This document shows positions 8,173-17,053 of a stretch of DNA of 64,000 nucleotides, piece by piece. The notes beneath the pieces were generated by a model. The model ran no database searches. It was not told the origin of the DNA and was given only the letters and a program-made list of their open reading frames with translations. This DNA comes from Falsiruegeria mediterranea M17 (GTDB taxonomy: Bacteria; Pseudomonadota; Alphaproteobacteria; Rhodobacterales; Rhodobacteraceae): the NCBI RefSeq assembly GCF_900302455.1, contig NZ_ONZG01000006.1, forward strand, positions 186,001 to 250,000, in the 5' to 3' direction. Position 1 is the first letter of the stretch, and every line of letters begins with the position of its first letter. A program made the position numbers and the translations under genes.

Positions 8173-8550
8173 TCCTTACGATCTGTTGCTGGGCGAGCGG
8201 GACGACGTCACGCCGGAGACATCGACTTTTTCGCAGTAGATCCCGGCCGGTTGGAGCTGATCAAAGCGCGCGAGGGCGGGCGCGACAAACGCCTGATCGC
8301 CTTGCTGGTCTGCGCCGTCGGGCTGATCATCCTGTCCAAGATCATCGTTGCGCGATACCCTGATGAGATCGAGCAATTGATCAGCGACGTCTTTGTGGAT
8401 CTCTTCTTCGAATTGGGGGCTGCCCTGATCGGTGCGGCGGTCACTGTTTTGCTGATCAACCGCTCGTCCGTGCGCCAGACGCAAAAGAACCTGGAACTGA
8501 GGCGCGAGATCGAACGGCGGATCTCCGAAAAACAAGTCAGCAACAACTGA
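8165..8550 (+). CDS. Small membrane protein gene, apparently frameshifted near 8227
   Basis: An ATG at 8165 overlaps the trpF stop and reads [15 protein letters not shown]... for 24 codons to TAG 8237-8239. In another frame an open stretch reads [19 protein letters not shown] and continues to a stop at 8548-8550, with a membrane segment ([19 protein letters not shown]), a second ([18 protein letters not shown]) and a charged C-terminal coil. The frames join smoothly at the T5 run 8227-8231 if one extra T is added or a -1 slip occurs, giving a protein of about 128 residues. Alone, the second part can start only at TTG 8251. Not recognised as a named family. The gene is either frameshifted, mis-sequenced or uses slippage. 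Confidence 0.6.
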
Positions 8551-8598
8551 TCCGACCCGCGCGCTCTGGCGTATCCCCTTTGACAGGAGGGCAGGGCG

Positions 8599-8934
8599 AT
8601 GATGGGAGCGATCGGTGGTGTAAGGTTGAAAAGCTGGCTGACAGCACCTGAGTTCTTCTGGCGTGCGCGGCAGGCTTTGCAACAGGCCAAGGACAGCCCC
8701 GGATGCCACCACGCCATCGTTTTTCCCCGCGATGACATCTATTTTTCACTTAGCGTCTGGAACACTCCCAAAGACATGATGGCCTACGCGCACAGCGGTC
8801 CGCATGCACGTCTGCTCAAGGTCACGCCGCGCCTTGCGCATGTGCTCTACTTCCACCACTTCCCCTGCACTGACATCCCAGCCCCCGACGTCGCGTGGCA
8901 GCTGTGGCGGCAACAGGGGCAATCCGCAGCCTGA
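8599..8934 (+). CDS. Small ferredoxin-fold monooxygenase-like protein
   Basis: Encodes 111 residues, preceded by AGGAGGG 8 bases before ATG 8599. The layout (a strand, FFWRARQALQQAKDSPG helix, HHAIVFPRDDIYFSLSVW strand, then a helix with MMAYAHSGPHARLL) is like the dimeric alpha/beta-barrel fold of antibiotic-biosynthesis monooxygenases, DUF3291 or the CrtA family. Conserved-looking Trp and His residues are present, but no cofactor or substrate can be read from the sequence. It sits between the trpF operon and trpB and is often an orphan in relatives. Confidence 0.65.
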   Translation: MMGAIGGVRLKSWLTAPEFFWRARQALQQAKDSPGCHHAIVFPRDDIYFSLSVWNTPKDMMAYAHSGPHARLLKVTPRLAHVLYFHHFPCTDIPAPDVAWQLWRQQGQSAA

Positions 8935-9002
8935 TGCCTTTTTTGCATGGCAAATCTGGCGCGCACCTCCTATGAACATCTGGCACGACGACGGAGACTC
9001 TC

Positions 9003-10250
9003 ATGGCCAACGACCTTTTTAACTCCTTCATGTCCGGCCCCGACGAAAGCGGGCGCTTCGGTATCTTTGGCGGGCGGTTCGTCAGCGAAACCCTGATGCC
9101 GCTGATCCTGTCGCTGGAAGAGGAATATGAAAAGGCCAAGGATGACCCGACATTCTGGGCCGAGATGGACGATCTGTGGGCCAATTACGTAGGCCGCCCC
9201 AGCCCGCTCTATTACGCCGAGCGTCTGACCGAGCACTTGGGCGGGGCCAAGATCTATCTCAAGCGAGATGAACTGAACCACACCGGCGCGCACAAGATCA
9301 ACAACGTGCTGGGGCAGATCATCCTGGCCCGCCGCATGGGCAAGACCCGCATCATCGCCGAAACCGGCGCGGGTCAGCACGGTGTGGCCACCGCCACCGT
9401 CTGCGCCAAGTTCGGCCTGAAATGCGTCGTCTACATGGGCGCGCACGACGTGCAGCGCCAGGCCCCTAACGTCTTCCGCATGCGCCTTCTGGGTGCCGAG
9501 GTCATCCCGGTTACCTCTGGTCGTGGCACGCTCAAGGATGCCATGAACGATGCGCTGCGCGACTGGGTGACCAACGTGCGCGACACCTTCTACTGCATCG
9601 GCACCGTGGCCGGTCCGCACCCGTACCCGGCGATGGTCCGTGACTTTCAGTCGATCATCGGCAAAGAAGCCAAAGAGCAGATGCAAAAGGCCGAGGGCCG
9701 TCTGCCCGACACGCTGATCGCTGCCATCGGCGGGGGGTCGAACGCCATGGGCCTGTTCTACCCCTTCCTTGACGACAAAGACGTCAACATCATCGGGGTC
9801 GAAGCAGGCGGCAAAGGCGTCAACGAAAAGATGGAGCACTGTGCCTCGCTCACCGGCGGCCGCCCCGGCGTGCTGCACGGTAACCGGACTTACCTGCTGC
9901 AGGATGACGACGGCCAGATCCTCGAAGGCTATTCGATCTCGGCCGGTCTCGATTATCCCGGCATCGGCCCTGAACACGCTTGGCTGAATGACATTGGCCG
10001 CGCGCAATATGTCTCGATCACCGATATGGAGGCGCTCGAGGCGTTCCAGCTGTGCTGCTCGACCGAGGGCATCATCCCCGCACTTGAGCCGTCCCACGCG
10101 CTGGCCCATGTGATGAAGATCGCGCCTGAGCTGCCCGCCGACCACCTGATCTGCATGAACATGTGTGGCCGTGGCGACAAGGACGTGCAGACGGTTGCAA
10201 ATTACCTTGGTTTCGACATGTCCGATACCGAAGGTCGTACAGCAGGCTAA
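9003..10250 (+). CDS. trpB: Tryptophan synthase beta chain
   Basis: Encodes 415 residues. It condenses indole with serine using [12 protein letters not shown] carries the PLP lysine, GGGSNAMG binds the PLP phosphate, and [13 protein letters not shown] is the serine-binding loop with the catalytic Glu nearby. The N-terminal COMM region for the alpha subunit is complete. GGAG before ATG 9003 supports the start, and a strong terminator follows. trpA, its partner, lies 32 kb away at 42.5 kb on the other strand, which is usual for this family of bacteria. Confidence 0.98.
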   Translation: MANDLFNSFMSGPDESGRFGIFGGRFVSETLMPLILSLEEEYEKAKDDPTFWAEMDDLWANYVGRPSPLYYAERLTEHLGGAKIYLKRDELNHTGAHKINNVLGQIILARRMGKTRIIAETGAGQHGVATATVCAKFGLKCVVYMGAHDVQRQAPNVFRMRLLGAEVIPVTSGRGTLKDAMNDALRDWVTNVRDTFYCIGTVAGPHPYPAMVRDFQSIIGKEAKEQMQKAEGRLPDTLIAAIGGGSNAMGLFYPFLDDKDVNIIGVEAGGKGVNEKMEHCASLTGGRPGVLHGNRTYLLQDDDGQILEGYSISAGLDYPGIGPEHAWLNDIGRAQYVSITDMEALEAFQLCCSTEGIIPALEPSHALAHVMKIAPELPADHLICMNMCGRGDKDVQTVANYLGFDMSDTEGRTAG

Positions 10251-10281
10251 TCGCAGGCCAAATTGACAGGATGAACCCAAT

Positions 10282-10311
10282 CCCGGCAGACAGTGATCTG
10301 CCGGGTTTTTT
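10282..10311 (+). terminator. Rho-independent terminator of trpB
   Basis: Perfect 9-bp stem CCCGGCAGA / TCTGCCGGG with a 6-base loop, followed by T6, 32 bases after the trpB stop. Confidence 0.93.
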
Positions 10312-10390
10312 GTTTCAGGTCCGCCAGAATGGGCATCCGAGTGGATACCATCGGTTGATCCGCTGGCTCGGGTTGGCGCCTTTCCGGCGC

Positions 10391-10711
10391 TCACGCCTCG
10401 TGCAAAACCGTCTCGAACCCTTCGAACTGCGGATGGCCGAGGATCGGGCTTTCGCCCTCGCGCTTGCCTGCGTTCTTGTGCGCATCGCGAAACTGCTGGG
10501 ATTTGGTCCAGGCCTCGAAATCGGCGCGGCTGTCCCAGATCACGTGGCTGGAATAGAGCGTGTGCTCGCCGCTCGACGGCCCCTTGAGCAGGCGGAATTC
10601 GCGAAAACCCTTGAGTTCCTTCAAGCGGCTTTCCCGCGATGCCCAGATGGTTTCAAACTCCGCCTCTGACCCCGGACGGATCTTGAAACGGTTCATGGCA
10701 ATAAAGCTCAT
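10391..10711 (-). CDS. ABM-domain protein of the heme-degrading monooxygenase type
   Basis: Encodes 106 residues of the antibiotic-biosynthesis-monooxygenase (ABM) fold. The Asn-Trp-His set used by IsdG-like heme oxygenases seems present: Asn in MNRFKIRPG near residue 7, Trp in FEAWTKSQQF and His in RDAHKNAG. HmoA/HmoB-like proteins have this pattern and open heme to release iron, but many ABM proteins do other work, so heme activity is an inference. It is a single gene convergent with trpB. Confidence 0.8.
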   Translation of the reverse strand: MSFIAMNRFKIRPGSEAEFETIWASRESRLKELKGFREFRLLKGPSSGEHTLYSSHVIWDSRADFEAWTKSQQFRDAHKNAGKREGESPILGHPQFEGFETVLHEA

Positions 10712-11448
10712 CGGCTGTGCTTTCTTCTAAGATTGCAAGAGGATGGCGCACGGCGGGCCTCTGCCCCTCACCGCTGGCTGCGGCACATTAGAGCGAAAGT
10801 TGTGCGCAGGTGCAAGCGGGCAGGTCGGCTTGCAGCCCATTGAGGACATTTGTTCCCAAAGCAGCGAACGCTTGCTTGGAGCCCAGAGTGTCAAATGCTG
10901 CACCAGTTGCGAAGTTCAGCTATGCGCAGATAGCGACCTTTGCAAAGTTTCGCTGACGGCCCAGAGCCGACGTTCGAATATTCTTCTGGACACGGCAGCC
11001 ACAGCCCACATTGCAGACATTCGTAAATCTTGCAGCATTCTCAGAGTGAGGGTGGCCAGGTTGTTGACAAAAAGCACCTTTGCAGCCGCAATTATTGCAA
11101 TGGGATATCTCTTCGAAGGTGCGTCAAAATACGTTGCATTCTAGCAGCCGGTCTCACCCAACCCGCTATTTAACGCGCCCGAAGACCTCAAATCAAAAAC
11201 ACACTTTCGCGGCATCTTGCCCATACATTTTCTGGCGTCGCATCACCTGAAAAATTCAAATCTTGCACTTTGCTCGTTTCGCTTTCATACGAGTCGCTTC
11301 GGTCAGCAGAATATGTCGCATTCAACAACTCCTCCAATCTAGCAGATTTAGAAATTACAGCTAAAGCTTGATTGAAAACCCCTAAATAGACGGCACAGAC
11401 TCCAACAACACTTGCCGTTGATAGGAGCCGAATAATTGTGTTTCGATT
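10712..11448. other. Gap of about 740 bases without a convincing gene
   Basis: No recognisable product on either strand; a plus-strand open frame at 10743-11144 has no homology that I recognise and no ribosome binding site. The stretch 10952-10979 (GCTGACGGCCCAGAGCCGAC...) resembles, in reverse complement, the sequence near 13975-14005 on the other side of the RTX gene (about 21 of 28 bases). The composition is more AT-rich near 11150-11448. Confidence 0.45.
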
Positions 11449-13461
11449 TTACAGGATGAAATCCCCGTCCGTGAATTGCAGCACCTCGGCATGGCCGATT
11501 ACATCAAACCCGTCGCTGCCATTGTTGAGATGCGTTACCTCGGTGCGAAATCCATTGGAAGCGATGTTATACTCCGCGCGTGCGCCGGAAAATAAAATGG
11601 TATCCGTTCCAACCCCAGCAAGGATGTAGTCATCCCCGAAACCGCCCGCGATCAAGTCATCGCCCGCCCCGCCTTCCAGCGTGTCGTTGCCGCGGCTGCC
11701 GTCGAGGGTGTCGTTGAAGTCAGACCCGCGCAGCCATTCGAAATTGTCGAACCGGTCGCCTGCAGTCTCACCTTCCCAGACGCGCCCCCGCAGGAGTGAG
11801 GCATAGACCCCTTCATTTGCTTCTGCGAAACTGAGAATATCCTTTCCTGATCCGCCATCATAAACACCGCTGCCGTCGCCGCCCAGCACGCTAAGGATAT
11901 CATGGCCGGCCCTCAGATAGACAAACCCTCCCTCCATAATGGCGAAGCTGTCCCAAGATTGGGGGTCTCGGGAGTTGCGACCGATGGTAAAGACGGTGTC
12001 GGCAAATCGCAGCACCTCGACACTTTGCAGAAGGTTGGTCCCCTCATCGCCGTCACGAACGTTGATATCATTAACGGTGATGGGTGAATCGAAGTTAGAG
12101 CCGAAATCAATGTCATAGGACGACGCCCTTTCAAAGAAGATCGCCGTATCAAAGCCATTCCCAGCATAGATGATGTCATCGCCCGCAGCCCGTACAAAGG
12201 TATCGTCACCTTGCAATCCCTCCAGAAAGTTGTCGCCATCATCGCCCCAAAGCCGGTCATCAAAATTCGTACCGGAAAGGTTTTCGATGTCAGTGTAGCT
12301 GTCGCCCTGCGCGTCCCCCTCCCAGCCGAGGCCGCGGAACAGCGAGGCGACGATTCCGGAGGAGGAAGAGTTGTATTCGACAAAGTCGCGCCCTGCGCCC
12401 CCGTCATAATCGCCTATGCCCACGCCACTGGCACGAAAGCTGTCCGGGCCGCCAAGACCGCGGAAGCTGCCCTCGGCGGCCTTGAAAACATCTCTCTGCG
12501 AGGTGCCTGTGACCCGTTCGATGTCGATCAGCGTGCTCCTCTGCGACTGATGCGAGACCAAAAAACCGGCATCCGTCTCGAACAAGCGGATCATCCCCGC
12601 GAGCCCGGCGTAGGACACCATGTCATTGCCATCACCGCCATCAACCGTGTCGCCGCCGCCGCCGGGCACGATCCAGTCATCGCCTGCCAGCGCAATGATC
12701 GCCTCGTCCGTATCCGTGCCGATGAGCGTCTCGGCACGGTCCGTGCCGGTGATCTGCGGGGAGGCCAGCGCGGACAGTTCAGCAAAGGTATAGATTACGC
12801 GACCCGGAGAGGTAGGATCGTTCGCTTCCAAGAACTCCACATCGTCATCGACGATGAAGACCTCGCCCTGCGCCGTGGTGATCTGGATCGCGTCGTCCAG
12901 CGACGTGGCGGTGAACCGGCCCCGCAAAACGCCCCCCGACTCGCCCAGTGATATTTGTGCAGTATCCGTTCCGACCCCGCCGATGAACCGGACGGGCCCG
13001 GTCTTGATGTCTTTGTCAACCTGCAGGAGGTCGTCCCCGGCACCGCCGTTCAACGTGACATTACCTTCAGAGGCGTGGAGCGTGTCGTCGCCGCGCCCCC
13101 CCTCCAAAAGGCCCTTTCCGAACGTGCCTTGGAAGTGGTTGTTGTTGGAATCGCCCCGAAGGATCGTGACCCCGTCTAAATTGACGATGTGAAATTGTTC
13201 GATATCGACGAAATTGTACTGGCTCAGGCTTGGGTCGCCGGGTTCCCAAGTTGCGGGATCAGCGGACAGGTCAAGCCGCGCGCCGGAATCGAAGTTCAGA
13301 TCGATGACGATATGTGCGTCCCGGACCTCCGAAAAAAACCGATCGAACCCGCGTTCGCCTTGCAGGTTGTCGCTGCCGCCGGCCTGCACCTCAGTGAATA
13401 AGTCGCGGCCGTTGGTGCCAACGAAGAGGTCGCTCCCGGTGGTCAGTCTAAATTCGGCCAT
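11449..13461 (-). CDS. RTX calcium-binding secreted protein
   Basis: Encodes 670 residues without a classical signal peptide. Many nonapeptide-like RTX motifs GGxGxDxxx occur, for example LEGGRGDDTLHA, LNGGAGDDLLQV, VDGGDGNDMVSY, LEGGAGDDLIAG, and form calcium-binding parallel beta-rolls. Blocks such as FRGLGWEGDAQGDSYTDIENL and LRGRVWEGETAGDRFDNFEWL repeat a longer unit, as do the endings VLRFADTVFTI and VLQFTDGDFIL. The C terminus rich in hydrophobic and hydroxylated residues fits type I secretion (ABC exporter). No exporter genes are near. There is no recognisable catalytic domain, so an adhesin or surface-layer role is possible. It lies alone between two gene-poor stretches. Confidence 0.9.
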   Translation of the reverse strand: MAEFRLTTGSDLFVGTNGRDLFTEVQAGGSDNLQGERGFDRFFSEVRDAHIVIDLNFDSGARLDLSADPATWEPGDPSLSQYNFVDIEQFHIVNLDGVTILRGDSNNNHFQGTFGKGLLEGGRGDDTLHASEGNVTLNGGAGDDLLQVDKDIKTGPVRFIGGVGTDTAQISLGESGGVLRGRFTATSLDDAIQITTAQGEVFIVDDDVEFLEANDPTSPGRVIYTFAELSALASPQITGTDRAETLIGTDTDEAIIALAGDDWIVPGGGGDTVDGGDGNDMVSYAGLAGMIRLFETDAGFLVSHQSQRSTLIDIERVTGTSQRDVFKAAEGSFRGLGGPDSFRASGVGIGDYDGGAGRDFVEYNSSSSGIVASLFRGLGWEGDAQGDSYTDIENLSGTNFDDRLWGDDGDNFLEGLQGDDTFVRAAGDDIIYAGNGFDTAIFFERASSYDIDFGSNFDSPITVNDINVRDGDEGTNLLQSVEVLRFADTVFTIGRNSRDPQSWDSFAIMEGGFVYLRAGHDILSVLGGDGSGVYDGGSGKDILSFAEANEGVYASLLRGRVWEGETAGDRFDNFEWLRGSDFNDTLDGSRGNDTLEGGAGDDLIAGGFGDDYILAGVGTDTILFSGARAEYNIASNGFRTEVTHLNNGSDGFDVIGHAEVLQFTDGDFIL

Positions 13462-14435
13462 GTTGAAAATCCTTTGTGGAATATGCGCTTAGTAGTTGCA
13501 ATCAAAGGGTTCAATGGCTCCCCCCAAGTTGTCAAGTTTTATCGTGGAGGTGCTTTTATTCTTTGTCGGAGATGGCCTTTCTCCTAGGCTCAGAACCCAT
13601 TGATTTCCGCCTTGTCACGCGATTCATGGTTGGAAAACGAACGGTGACCATGTCTGATCTTTTCTGGTTTTCTGAGGCGCAGATGGCCGCCTAAAGCCCT
13701 GCGTCCCGGGACGCTAATCACGTAAGAAAGCCCTAGAGCACTCCTCTCGTGACACTGTTGCGAAATGCACTGACACGTAAAGATCGAAAGGGTGTTCGAC
13801 AGGCTGAAAGGCTGGTGCCGTGTCGCAATCTGATACGAGGAACCCCCAACCGCCTTCCTTTCTGAAATCGAACTGAATGGCCGCTTTCCATCCCAGGTGT
13901 AGCCTTGTTTGCAAAGGCGGCGAAAGCTGGCTTCCCGCCCTTTCCAGCATGATGGGCTTTCAAAGCTCCTGAGGATTCCTATGTCCGCTTTGGGCTGACA
14001 GCAGCCACCCAGGCATGACGTAGCGAACGACTGTTTCGAGCCCAAATCTACCGATGCTGCGCGTCAAACGAATGGCTTCATTCGGCATGCTCCGGACATA
14101 GTTTCAGGCCGTCCGCCGCAAACTCATTCGCCGAAGACGGCTATAAGGCCGTGTTATTGCCACGAGAGAATTTGGCGTAGGCGATCGAATTGACCGTGTT
14201 TCGCCGATTGGTCAAACTCTACAAGAAATTGTTGAGACGAATACACGTTGGCGCTCGATGCAGGATCGCCTTCGTTGCGGACAGGATGCGCGGAACGCGC
14301 TCTGAAATTGAACCGGGGCAGCGCCTGGCATTCTCCCAGGCCGCCGAATGCGAAGAGAACCCGCGACCAACAAGGCAATATCAATTGGTTCGGTCGTGAC
14401 CGAATTCGAACAGCACGAGGCTAAAGGATCATTCA
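13462..14435. other. Gap of about 970 bases without a convincing gene
   Basis: Short open frames on the minus strand (for example 14045-13590) show no recognisable product and look random. The piece near 13979-14000 (ATGTCCGCTTTGGGCTGACAG) is of a kind shared with 10.95 kb. This may be decayed DNA at the left border of the catabolic island. The promoter of the epimerase gene at 14436 must be in its last part. Confidence 0.45.
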
Positions 14436-15404
14436 ATGAAGTACTATATGACAGGCGCGACCGGTTTTTTGTCTGCCTATATCATTCGCGATCTGGTGAA
14501 AGATGGGCATGAGGTGGTCGTGACCGATCTTGCTCCGCACCCGGAATTCGTGGCGGACATGGTCGGTGACGAAAGCCTTATGAAGCAGGTCACCATCGAG
14601 CGTTTGGACGTGACCGATCTGGGCGCAATGATCCTGTCAATGAAACAACACAAGCCCCAGCGGGTCATCCATATGGCAACCCTCCTGGGTGCGGCCAGCG
14701 ATGCCAATCCGGGCTTGGCCATTCGCGTGATCCAAGGCGGCACCAACAACATCATGACCGCCTGCGTTGCACTCGATGTCGAGAAGCTCGTCTATGCCAG
14801 CTCTGCCAACGTAACCGGATTGCCACATCTCTTCGAAGGGAATGAAGTGCCAAACGACGCGTTTCTGACGTCGGCTGACTTCTACGGGGTCCAGAAGATC
14901 GGCACCGAGCATCTGTCGCGTCTGTTCAAGGAAAAATATGGGCTGGATTCAACGGGGCTGCGCTACATGTCGATCTATGGCTACGGAAAAGCCTTCAATG
15001 CGGCCCGCGGCAGCCTTTCGCCATTCCATACCGAGCTGATCGACAACCCTGCTTTGGGCAAGCCTGGCAAGGCACCGTACGGCGATGCGCTCTTGGACTG
15101 GCTCTATGTTGAGGACGGTGCCCGCGCCACTGTTCTGGCCGCAAATACACCGAATACACCTTCGCGTGGATTGAACGTCTGCGGCCAGCGCGCCACCGTA
15201 AACGAGGTCGCGGAAACGGTGCGAAAGTTCATCCCCGATGCTCAGCTTGACGTGGCACCGGGCGATTGGAAGTTCCCTCCGTATCTTTATGATGCCAAAA
15301 CGACAGCGGATGAGATTGGCTACACGCCAGAGTACTCTCTGGACGAAGGCTTGCGTAAGAATATCGACATGCTTCGTACTCGCGCCGGTCTGCCGACAGT
15401 CTGA
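14436..15404 (+). CDS. NAD-dependent epimerase/dehydratase (extended SDR)
   Basis: Encodes 322 residues. TGATGFLSAYI is the Rossmann NAD(P)-binding loop, VIHMATLLG the following strand, and YGVQK the catalytic Tyr-Lys pair. The C-terminal part contains LDWLYVEDGARATVLA, typical of the UDP-sugar epimerase-like extended SDRs. Such enzymes act on sugar nucleotides or on small hydroxy acids, for example threonine dehydrogenase-like or uronate dehydrogenase-like members. Its substrate is not clear. It is at the left end of the hyu island, convergent with the aroM-like gene, and may take part in the same pathway. Confidence 0.88.
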   Translation: MKYYMTGATGFLSAYIIRDLVKDGHEVVVTDLAPHPEFVADMVGDESLMKQVTIERLDVTDLGAMILSMKQHKPQRVIHMATLLGAASDANPGLAIRVIQGGTNNIMTACVALDVEKLVYASSANVTGLPHLFEGNEVPNDAFLTSADFYGVQKIGTEHLSRLFKEKYGLDSTGLRYMSIYGYGKAFNAARGSLSPFHTELIDNPALGKPGKAPYGDALLDWLYVEDGARATVLAANTPNTPSRGLNVCGQRATVNEVAETVRKFIPDAQLDVAPGDWKFPPYLYDAKTTADEIGYTPEYSLDEGLRKNIDMLRTRAGLPTV

Positions 15405-15482
15405 GCTCAAGCCCAGTCCGGAATTGGCGGCTTCTCTGAGTTCCGGTACGCCGCCATTTGCCGTTTCAGATGTTCGAATGAA

Positions 15483-16166
15483 TTAAGAAGAGTAGGCTGC
15501 TCGCACGCCGTTGGCGAGGGCAGTCAAGGGCAAGTAGGCGGGAATTCCAAGTCGCTCTTGTATCTGGTCCCGAAGCTCCAAGCTAAACCCAAAGCAATCG
15601 AGAACCGCGTATTCGTAGCCTGCTTTTTCGAGTTCTTGCATGATCGCTTCGTGCTCCGCATCACTGCGACCGTCGGCGAGGTAGACAAAATCCTGATCTT
15701 CAACATCAGCCCAGCGGTCGATCGTGGCCTGTTTCTGACCTTCGACATGGTAGAAGACCGCTCCCTTGCCCTTGTAGCCCATGCCGGTGACCAAGTCGTG
15801 CATCACCGAAAACACTTCGATCCACTGGCCGTCGAACGTGTAGCTGACCGGCCATTTCTCAGAGCAACAGACCGCAACAATATCCGCGCCCTCGGCGGCA
15901 ACCTTGTCGAGGTTTTCCTGCATGCGGTCGAGAACATGCCGCTTGGCAAAGGTCACCCTCTTGCCGCCAGCGGCAGGTAACGCGGTGGCGAGCATATGAT
16001 CGTCTGCCCGCTGATCCAGAGCGAGGATGTCCTCGTAACTTAGGCCATCAAGGCAACCATGTTGGACCACTTCAACTGAGTCACCGACGAGCCTTTGAAT
16101 TGGGTCCAGCCAGTCGTTTCGTGGGGTCTGGCCGAGCGGCATGATGCAGAGCGTGGGTTTTGTCAT
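15483..16166 (-). CDS. AroM-family protein (Asp/Glu racemase-like fold)
   Basis: Encodes 227 residues. The start TKPTLCIMPLGQTPRND and the end with AVLDCFGFSLELRDQIQERL then GIPAYLPLTALANG match the AroM family; VAVCCSEKWP carries a cysteine at the usual first catalytic position and VLDCFG a second. The fold is shared with aspartate/glutamate racemase, hydantoin racemase and maleate isomerase. AroM itself has no proven reaction. It is the last gene of hyuA-hyuB-SDR-aroM, so a racemase or isomerase acting on the HyuAB substrate or product is an inference from context. Confidence 0.8.
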   Translation of the reverse strand: MTKPTLCIMPLGQTPRNDWLDPIQRLVGDSVEVVQHGCLDGLSYEDILALDQRADDHMLATALPAAGGKRVTFAKRHVLDRMQENLDKVAAEGADIVAVCCSEKWPVSYTFDGQWIEVFSVMHDLVTGMGYKGKGAVFYHVEGQKQATIDRWADVEDQDFVYLADGRSDAEHEAIMQELEKAGYEYAVLDCFGFSLELRDQIQERLGIPAYLPLTALANGVRAAYSS

Positions 16167-16235
16167 CGGTTGTGCTTTCTGTCCAAGGTCTCATTGTCTA
16201 ACTGATTTGGGAGGTTTGAATTTGGCCAGCGGCCA

Positions 16236-17051
16236 TCACAGGCCACCTTGTTCACCGCCATCCATCTGAATTGTTGTTCCGGTTACAAAGCTGGACATGT
16301 CGCTGGCAAGAAACGCGACGACCTCGCCGTATTCATGCGGCTCTCCAACGCGTTTTAAGGCGAGTGGTTCGGCCAGCGTCGCGCGCGCCTCGTCTTCGGT
16401 GATACCGTAGAGTTCGGACTCGCGTTTGACGCGGCGATCCTGCATGTCGGTTCTGATTGGTCCGGCCGCGATGGCGTTGCAACGGATATTGTCTGGCCCA
16501 TGTTCAATCGCGATTACTTTGCTGGCGTTGGTGATGGCCAGTTTAGTAGCACCATATATTGCCGCGCCCTCATGTGCGTTGAGTGCCCAGATTGAAGAGT
16601 TGTTGATGATCGATCCACCGCCACGTTGACGCATTGACGGAATCACAGCTTTAGCAAGCAAAACCGGGCCGGTGACATGGACCGCAAACTGTAGATCCCA
16701 AAACCGCTTCTCCGTTTCAAGGATTGGACCGTAGCCGACTGTGACACCCGCGTTGTTGAACAGGATGTCTACGCCACCAAATGTTTCGATAGCGAAGGCC
16801 GCGCAATCGGCGATGTCGTCTTCGTCTGTCACATCCAGATTGCACCAAGCGGACTTGACACCGATCGCTCGAAGCTCTTGGGCACGCTTTTCCAATTCCG
16901 GCGTGTCGCCTTCGACTAGGTCATCTTGCGTCAGGTCAGCCAGAACAATCGTCGCGCCATAGCCGGCAAGCACCTTCGCTGCATTGAAACCGATACCGCG
17001 CGCGGCTGCGGCACCCGTGACGATAGCGACTTTGTCTTTTAAGTTTGGCAT
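16236..17051 (-). CDS. Short-chain dehydrogenase/reductase, island copy 1
   Basis: Encodes 271 residues. The NAD(P) loop is TGAAAARGIG, followed by DILFNNAGV, the Ser in GGSIINNSSIWAL and the catalytic YGATK. IRCNAIAAGPIRTDM and TIQMDGGEQGG are standard C-terminal SDR parts. It starts 2 bases after the hyuB stop, so the two are coupled. The SDR at 28752 has the same SIINNSSxWAL block and is probably a paralog. It likely oxidises or reduces a hydroxyl group of the island's substrate; the substrate is unknown. Confidence 0.9.
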   Translation of the reverse strand: MPNLKDKVAIVTGAAAARGIGFNAAKVLAGYGATIVLADLTQDDLVEGDTPELEKRAQELRAIGVKSAWCNLDVTDEDDIADCAAFAIETFGGVDILFNNAGVTVGYGPILETEKRFWDLQFAVHVTGPVLLAKAVIPSMRQRGGGSIINNSSIWALNAHEGAAIYGATKLAITNASKVIAIEHGPDNIRCNAIAAGPIRTDMQDRRVKRESELYGITEDEARATLAEPLALKRVGEPHEYGEVVAFLASDMSSFVTGTTIQMDGGEQGGL

Positions 17052-17053
17052 GA

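Noticed and set aside
8970-10394. Long minus-strand open frame opposite trpB
   Set aside because: A shadow of the GC-rich trpB codons; His/Ala-rich with no domain.
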